64,000 nt of DNA from Flavobacterium sp. 140616W15. Its GTDB lineage: Bacteria > Bacteroidota > Bacteroidia > Flavobacteriales > Flavobacteriaceae. The position numbers were made by a program, and so were the translations under genes. Shown one piece after another: positions 56,011-64,000 of the stretch. How positions within the stretch are numbered: the stretch's first letter is position 1; each line of letters opens with the position of its first letter. Where the stretch lies: assembly GCF_003668995.1 (NCBI RefSeq), contig NZ_CP033068.1, forward strand, positions 2,666,001 to 2,730,000, given 5' to 3'. The notes under the pieces are model-generated. The model worked only from the letters and a program-made list of their open reading frames with translations, made no database searches and had not been told where the DNA came from.

Positions 56011-56090
56011 TCGCAAAGAGCACAAAGAAAAAAAGGCTCGCAAAGTCATTAAACTTTGCGAAGCTTTGCTCCCGATAGCTATCGGGATTG
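56011..56090. repeat. CAAAG motif, hairpin and palindrome cluster
   Basis: TCGCAAAGT (56038-56046) pairs with ACTTTGCGA (56053-56061), and the self-complementary CCCGATAGCTATCGGG follows at 56071-56086. The CAAAG units resemble those at 35571 and 36018. Confidence 0.5.
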
Positions 56091-56124
56091 CCTTTTGCCT
56101 TATCTCCCAAAAAGTTTTGGACAA

Positions 56125-56157
56125 AAAAAAATCCTCATCAAATTCATGATGAGGATT
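56125..56157 (-). terminator. rRNA operon terminator
   Basis: The stem AATCCTCATCA (56130-56140) with TGATGAGGATT (56147-56157) is followed, on the minus strand, by a run of T residues. It lies immediately after the 5S gene. Confidence 0.85.
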
Positions 56158-56166
56158 CTAAAGAAA

Positions 56167-56273
56167 GGCGACGACATACTCTCCCACATAACTGCAGTAC
56201 CATCTGCGCAGGCGGGCTTAACTACTCTGTTCGGGATGGGAAGAGGTGAGCCCCGCCGCAATAACCACCTTAA
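56167..56273 (-). rRNA. rrf: 5S ribosomal RNA
   Basis: The minus-strand sequence contains the conserved 5S core (ACTCTGTTCGGGATGGGAAG on the plus strand) and the paired ends near GGCGACGAC and AACCACCTT. The exact ends are estimates. It is the last gene of the operon. Confidence 0.88.
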
Positions 56274-56423
56274 GGTCGTTAGTTGCTTTAGGCAACTTTT
56301 GTAATAAAAATTAACAATTAACAATTGATAATTAATAATTACAATAATATCTTAACACACTGAGATAAAGAAAAAATAATTTTTTAGAAAGTTTCTCCCC
56401 CCGACTTGCATCGGGGGAAAAGG

Positions 56424-59312
<2,889 letters not shown>

Positions 59313-59443
59313 CAATCATAAATTAATATGACCGTTTTTTTTTGTTTTTATTATCGCTAATAAAAACGCTTTCTACTTTTTATTATTTTCTTATCTCAAT
59401 ATGTCAATGAACTTTTATCGCACCCAATTAAGGGATTGACCTG

Positions 59444-59517
59444 TGGAGAATAACGGAGTCGAACCGTTGACCTCCTGCGTGCAAGGCAGGCGCTCTAGCC
59501 AGCTGAGCTAATCCCCC
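59444..59517 (-). tRNA. tRNA-Ala (anticodon TGC)
   Basis: A 74-nt cloverleaf with acceptor GGGGGAT pairing with ATTCTCC, D-arm TAGCTCAGCTGG, anticodon loop CTTGCAC and T-loop GGTTCGACTCC. CCA is not encoded. Confidence 0.95.
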
Positions 59518-59604
59518 ATTTTTAAAATGATGATGAATTATGAGTTATGAATTCGCTCATAAATGCTCAACTTCTAAAATTTCCTTTTATTTAAGTTTAA
59601 ATAG

Positions 59605-59678
59605 TAGTCCCGGGCAGACTCGAACTGCCGACCCCTACATTATCAGTGTAGTACTCTAACCAGCTGAGCTACGAGACT
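59605..59678 (-). tRNA. tRNA-Ile (anticodon GAT)
   Basis: A 74-nt cloverleaf with acceptor AGTCTCG pairing with CGGGACT, D-arm TAGCTCAGCTGG, anticodon loop CTGATAA and T-loop AGTTCGAGTCT. It lies between 16S and tRNA-Ala. CCA is not encoded. Confidence 0.95.
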
Positions 59679-59798
59679 CTGTTTTTACTTAAATTTATTA
59701 TTTGAACTAACAGCAGAGTAATATAATCTTTAGAGATGAACCTTTAAAATCTTTCGTCTTCTTTCCCTAACGTGCATTACTGCTAACATATAGGGCTC

Positions 59799-61313
<1,515 letters not shown>

Positions 61314-61393
61314 GTATATTTTTATATTATATTGCGACTTCAGATTCTATCGGTCTTATTCAAATCTTGCGATTCTATTACTCTTTATTCTTT

Positions 61394-61415
61394 GTTTCGA
61401 AATCTCTTTCGAAAC
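61394..61415 (-). other. Leader hairpin of the rRNA operon
   Basis: GTTTCGAAA (61394-61402) pairs perfectly with TTTCGAAAC (61407-61415) within the transcribed leader, about 80 bp before 16S. It may serve rRNA processing. Confidence 0.45.
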
Positions 61416-61483
61416 GGCTGTCAATTCAATATGTCTAAGAACTTGTCTACTTATTTTTGTTCGCTTGTTTCTCAAAGCGGGTG

Positions 61484-61514
61484 CAAAAGTAATGAACTTC
61501 TTTTTAACTGGCAA
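61484..61514 (-). promoter_or_regulatory. rRNA promoter P1
   Basis: Minus strand: TTG (61512-61514), 20-bp spacer, TACTTTTG (61484-61491), then GCACCCGC. It fits the Bacteroidota TTG-N19-21-TAnnTTTG promoter. An A-tract and the palindromic GAAACGAAAGTTTC lie upstream of it. Confidence 0.8.
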
Positions 61515-61654
61515 GATTTTTTGAAGTTTTTTTTTTAGAAACTTTCGTTTCCGTTTTCTTCGTTTTTCTTAGCAGTATTTCAAGGAACTTCCGTTGTTTT
61601 ATCTCACTTAACTCTTATCTAAAGAAGTGTTCGATAAACTTCGTTTGCGGGGTG

Positions 61655-61685
61655 CAAATGTAACTTTCGCTTTCCAAACTCACAA
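61655..61685 (-). promoter_or_regulatory. rRNA promoter P2
   Basis: Minus strand: TTG (61683-61685), 20-bp spacer, TACATTTG (61655-61662), then GCACCCCGC. An A-tract and GAAACGAAAGTTTC again lie upstream. Confidence 0.8.
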
Positions 61686-61779
61686 GCTTTTTTTAATCTT
61701 TTTTTTTAGAAACTTTCGTTTCTAAATCCGATTGTTTTGCTTGCCAGTGTGTCAGTGAACGTCTTGTTTGTTGCGGGTG

Positions 61780-61809
61780 CAAAACTACCACCTTTTTATA
61801 GATAAACAA
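61780..61809 (-). promoter_or_regulatory. rRNA promoter P3
   Basis: Minus strand: TTG (61807-61809), 19-bp spacer, TAGTTTTG (61780-61787), then GCACCCGC. This is the most distal of three tandem promoters. Confidence 0.75.
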
Positions 61810-62160
61810 TACTTTTCGATCGCATTTTTATGTTTATTTTACGTTTATTTCTTAATGCATTGATAACTCATACCTTACTGTTTGGGTGTTTTTGGGTTTT
61901 GTGAGTATTATCGCAATCAGAATGCGTTTTTGATAAAAACCTCTAAGTTCTTAGTGCAATTATTACGTGATTCTCATTAAGAAGAACTCTTTTTTGATAC
62001 GCTTTCTTAACCAAACCTCATCTCAATACCTTAAAACAACAATCAAAGTAAATTCTATTCCTTATATACAATAAGAAACAACAATCCTTCCTATATATAT
62101 ACTATTCAACTCTTACTTCTCTAGACACCCTTATATAATATAAAACCTACTACCCTAGCC

Positions 62161-62238
62161 CCAATAGAAATGGAAATCCTTTTATGACGGGGTTCGACAT
62201 AAAAGATTGAAATGTATAGTGGGATTGAGCTCCTGATA
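62161..62238. repeat. Imperfect palindromic intergenic repeat, copy B
   Basis: Diverged copy of 36716-36801: shared anchors are AGCCCC-ATAG, ATCCTTTT, AAAAGAT, ATAG-G-GGATT and AGCTCCTGAT in the same order. Confidence 0.5.
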
Positions 62239-62282
62239 AAACTTACACCTATATAGTATAAACTTACACCTATATATAGTAT
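62237..62282. repeat. Short tandem repeat
   Basis: Two consecutive copies of AAACTTACACCTATATAG-type units of about 21-23 bp. Related CACCTATATA occurs again near 62347. Confidence 0.6.
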
Positions 62283-62468
62283 GTCTTTTTATAATTTAAT
62301 AGTGCTAACCAAGGATAGATATCTTATTTTACTTAAAAACCAATTTCACCTATATGAATAGAACTTCTGTTATCTTTGATAAAGGTATTCGGCAGACACT
62401 CCTCTTGATTATTTTCAAAATGCAATGCTTTGCCGTTAATCACAATTTTTATAACACCTCTATAACTT

Positions 62469-63041
62469 ATGACTGAACTTGAACAATATATAAATTCTCA
62501 TTTTGAAATAATTCAGCCCTCCGAATTGACCGCAGTAAGTTCTCTTTTTAAACAGGTAACTTTAAAAAAAGGCGAGTATCTCTTAACGGAAGGAAGGATA
62601 TGTGACACATTTTGTTTTATCAAATCTGGTTTCTTAAGAATATTTACAATCCCTAACGGAATTGAGGTTACACAATGGATAGCAACAACAGGATATTTTG
62701 GTACAGATTTTTCAAGCTTCTTTTTTAGCAGTCCTTCACATTGGACAATTCAGGCTTTGGAAAACACAGAACTGTTTATTATTACAAAAGAAGATTATAC
62801 TAAAATAGAAAGTCTTGTTCCTAACTGGGCTAAACTCGAAAGAACTTTCTTGATTAAATGCCTAACAATGATGGAAAGTCGAATTCAGAATCATTTGTCT
62901 TTGTCGGCAGAAGAAAGATATCTTCATTTTTTTGAAAACAATAAGATTTTATTTAATAACATTCCCCTCCAATATATAGCTTCGATGCTTGGAATGACGC
63001 CTGAAACTTTTAGCAGGATTAGAAAAAAACTATCGACTTAA
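62469..63041 (+). CDS. Crp/Fnr-family transcriptional regulator
   Basis: The 190-residue protein has an N-terminal cyclic-nucleotide-binding-like beta-roll (KKGEYLLTEGRICDTFCFIK) and a C-terminal HTH (YIASMLGMTPETFSRIRKKL). No Fnr-type cysteine cluster is visible. It is followed 80 bp later by an SRPBCC gene, a possible target. Confidence 0.87.
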   Translation: MTELEQYINSHFEIIQPSELTAVSSLFKQVTLKKGEYLLTEGRICDTFCFIKSGFLRIFTIPNGIEVTQWIATTGYFGTDFSSFFFSSPSHWTIQALENTELFIITKEDYTKIESLVPNWAKLERTFLIKCLTMMESRIQNHLSLSAEERYLHFFENNKILFNNIPLQYIASMLGMTPETFSRIRKKLST

Positions 63042-63121
63042 ATTCTTGATTTTTGTCAAGAGCAAAATCAGTTTTACGTAAGACCTTTGTTGTATTAATC
63101 ACAATAACAAATAAAACAACA

Positions 63122-63555
63122 ATGGCATTTTTATTAAACACCGAAATCGTAATTAACGCAACTCCTAATAAAGTTTGGGCAATACTAACTGACTTTAAAA
63201 ACTACCCTAATTGGAATCCGTTTATTACATCATTGACAGGTGACTTTGAAATAGGAAAAAAAATTATAGTTAGAATAGAGCCACCGGAAGTAAAAGCAAG
63301 TACGTTTAAAGCGATAGTTACAGGTTTTGAAGTCAACGAAAAAATAAGTTGGTTTGGTATATTTATAATGAGAGGTTTTTTTGACGGAGAACATAATTTT
63401 GAACTTACTGACAACGGAAACGGCACAACAACTCTTGTACAATACGAAAATTTCACTGGTATTCTCGTCCTAATCTTCAAAAAACACTGAATAATAACAC
63501 CAAACGAGGATTTGAAGCAATGAATAAAAAAGTAAAAAAACTGGCTGAAAGATAA
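63122..63555 (+). pseudogene. SRPBCC-domain protein, frameshift near the C-terminus
   Basis: The ATG at 63122 (MAFLLNTEIVINATPNKVW) is the likely start; an upstream TTG at 63053 adds an unrelated stretch. The polyketide-cyclase-type helix-grip fold is recognisable. The frame stops at 63490 after LVLIFKKH, but adding one A to the A run at about 63479-63484 gives IFKKTLNNNTKRGFEAMNKK and ends at 63555, matching the C-terminal helix typical of the family, for about 145 residues. Confidence 0.72.
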
Positions 63556-63709
63556 ATGCGAAAGAAACTTCGATTCAGTCTTTAATAAGTCATCATTTTT
63601 ATATCTGAAAATATTTACAAACAAGAATTCCATTGCTAATTTAATCCTGAAAAAGGCAAAAGAACCAAACAAAGCTATTTGGTCTAAGTCTAAATAAATT
63701 TAAAAGTTT

Positions 63710-63717
63710 TACATTTG
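63710..63717 (+). promoter_or_regulatory. -7 box upstream of the TonB-dependent receptor
   Basis: TACATTTG fits TAnnTTTG and lies 23 bp before the start codon. No TTG is found at the usual -33 distance. Confidence 0.4.
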
Positions 63718-63740
63718 CAAAAATTTTAAAACACTTTAAA

Positions 63741-64000
63741 TTGAGATATTTCGTTTTTTTATTCCTCTTTATTACCACTACTATTTCAGCACAGCAACTC
63801 TTAATAAAAGGATATGTTATTGAAAGCATAACTCAAAAACCGCTACAAAGTGTTACTGTTTTGGACGTAGAATCGAACAAATGGACAATAACTGACGAAA
63901 AGGGATATTTTGAAATCAAATTAAACGATACCAAACAATTTAACTTGAATTTCCATTTATTGGGCAAACAAGAAAAAAATATCACATATACTAAAGAACA
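63741..64000 (+). CDS. TonB-dependent receptor, 5' end only
   Basis: A TTG start at 63741 opens a frame to the window end (86 codons). A signal peptide (LFLFITTTISAQQ) is followed by a carboxypeptidase-regulatory-like domain (KGYVIESITQKPLQSVTVLD, then TDEKGYFEIKL), the usual N-terminal plug extension of Bacteroidota SusC/TonB-dependent receptors. The barrel lies outside the window, so the ligand is unknown. Confidence 0.7.
   Translation, partial: MRYFVFLFLFITTTISAQQLLIKGYVIESITQKPLQSVTVLDVESNKWTITDEKGYFEIKLNDTKQFNLNFHLLGKQEKNITYTKE

Larger units (their letters stand above)
61810..62468. other. Gene-free region between the rRNA promoters and the Crp-type gene
   Basis: About 660 bp with no gene. 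It holds copy B of the palindromic repeat (62161-62238) and a tandem AT-rich repeat (62237-62282). Confidence 0.55.

Noticed and set aside
62237..62282. CRISPR-like array
   Set aside because: Only two adjacent AT-rich units without spacers; no cas genes anywhere in the window.

Overview
The window looks like a chromosomal segment of a Flavobacterium-like member of the Bacteroidota. The evidence is low GC content, TAnnTTTG-type -7 promoter boxes (very clear in front of the rRNA operon and an RsmB-type methyltransferase), secreted proteins with Bacteroidota-style signal peptides, a type IX secretion (T9SS) C-terminal tail on a subtilase, the start of a TonB-dependent receptor, and an rRNA operon ordered 16S - tRNA-Ile - tRNA-Ala - 23S - 5S. 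Most of the window is ordinary chromosomal housekeeping and envelope biology.

Layout. 1-7 kb: an exported M49 peptidase, a frameshifted SRPBCC/GyrI-like protein, a small ECF sigma / membrane anti-sigma-like / Spy-like cassette, an Asp-box repeat protein and a secreted Arg/Asn/Ser-rich protein. 7-14.9 kb: Kup potassium transporter, RsmB-type rRNA methyltransferase, YifB/ComM-type AAA ATPase, a GNAT, and an AraC regulator divergent from a luciferase-like monooxygenase. 14.9-19.3 kb: an accessory patch with two GNATs, a small Cys-rich unknown, a 280-bp duplicated segment, structured intergenic DNA, an alanine/ornithine-racemase-type enzyme and a Rid protein lacking the usual arginine. 19.6-27.2 kb: S41 peptidase, two large exported amidohydrolase-like proteins and an Amt ammonium channel. 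27.3-40.3 kb: DsbD-like reductase, tilS, pabB (frameshifted), a DUF4349 lipoprotein, lpdA, an Lrp regulator divergent from a Cys/Met-metabolism PLP enzyme, and an amino acid permease. 42.1-44 kb: a MarR regulator with a perfect palindromic operator candidate, coupled to a serine hydrolase (frameshifted). 44.2-48.7 kb: a minus-strand cassette of a catalase-like protein, a LodA/GoxA-type CTQ amino-acid oxidase, a LodB-like flavoprotein and possibly a small Trp-rich unknown. 48.9-56 kb: T9SS-tagged subtilase, M57 metalloprotease lipoprotein, one IS3-family element and a second, doubly frameshifted serine hydrolase. 56.1-61.9 kb: the minus-strand rRNA operon with three tandem promoters. 62.4 kb to the end: Crp/Fnr regulator, SRPBCC protein (frameshifted) and the 5' end of a TonB-dependent receptor.

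The clearest functional unit is the oxidase cassette. The CTQ oxidase should release hydrogen peroxide from an amino acid, the flavoprotein is expected to be needed for cofactor maturation, and the catalase-like protein next to them may protect the producer. The other notable pattern is technical or evolutionary: five genes are broken by six single-base losses, each repairable by restoring one base in a short homopolymer. That fits residual sequencing error at least as well as real gene decay. I found no CRISPR array, prophage or plasmid origin.
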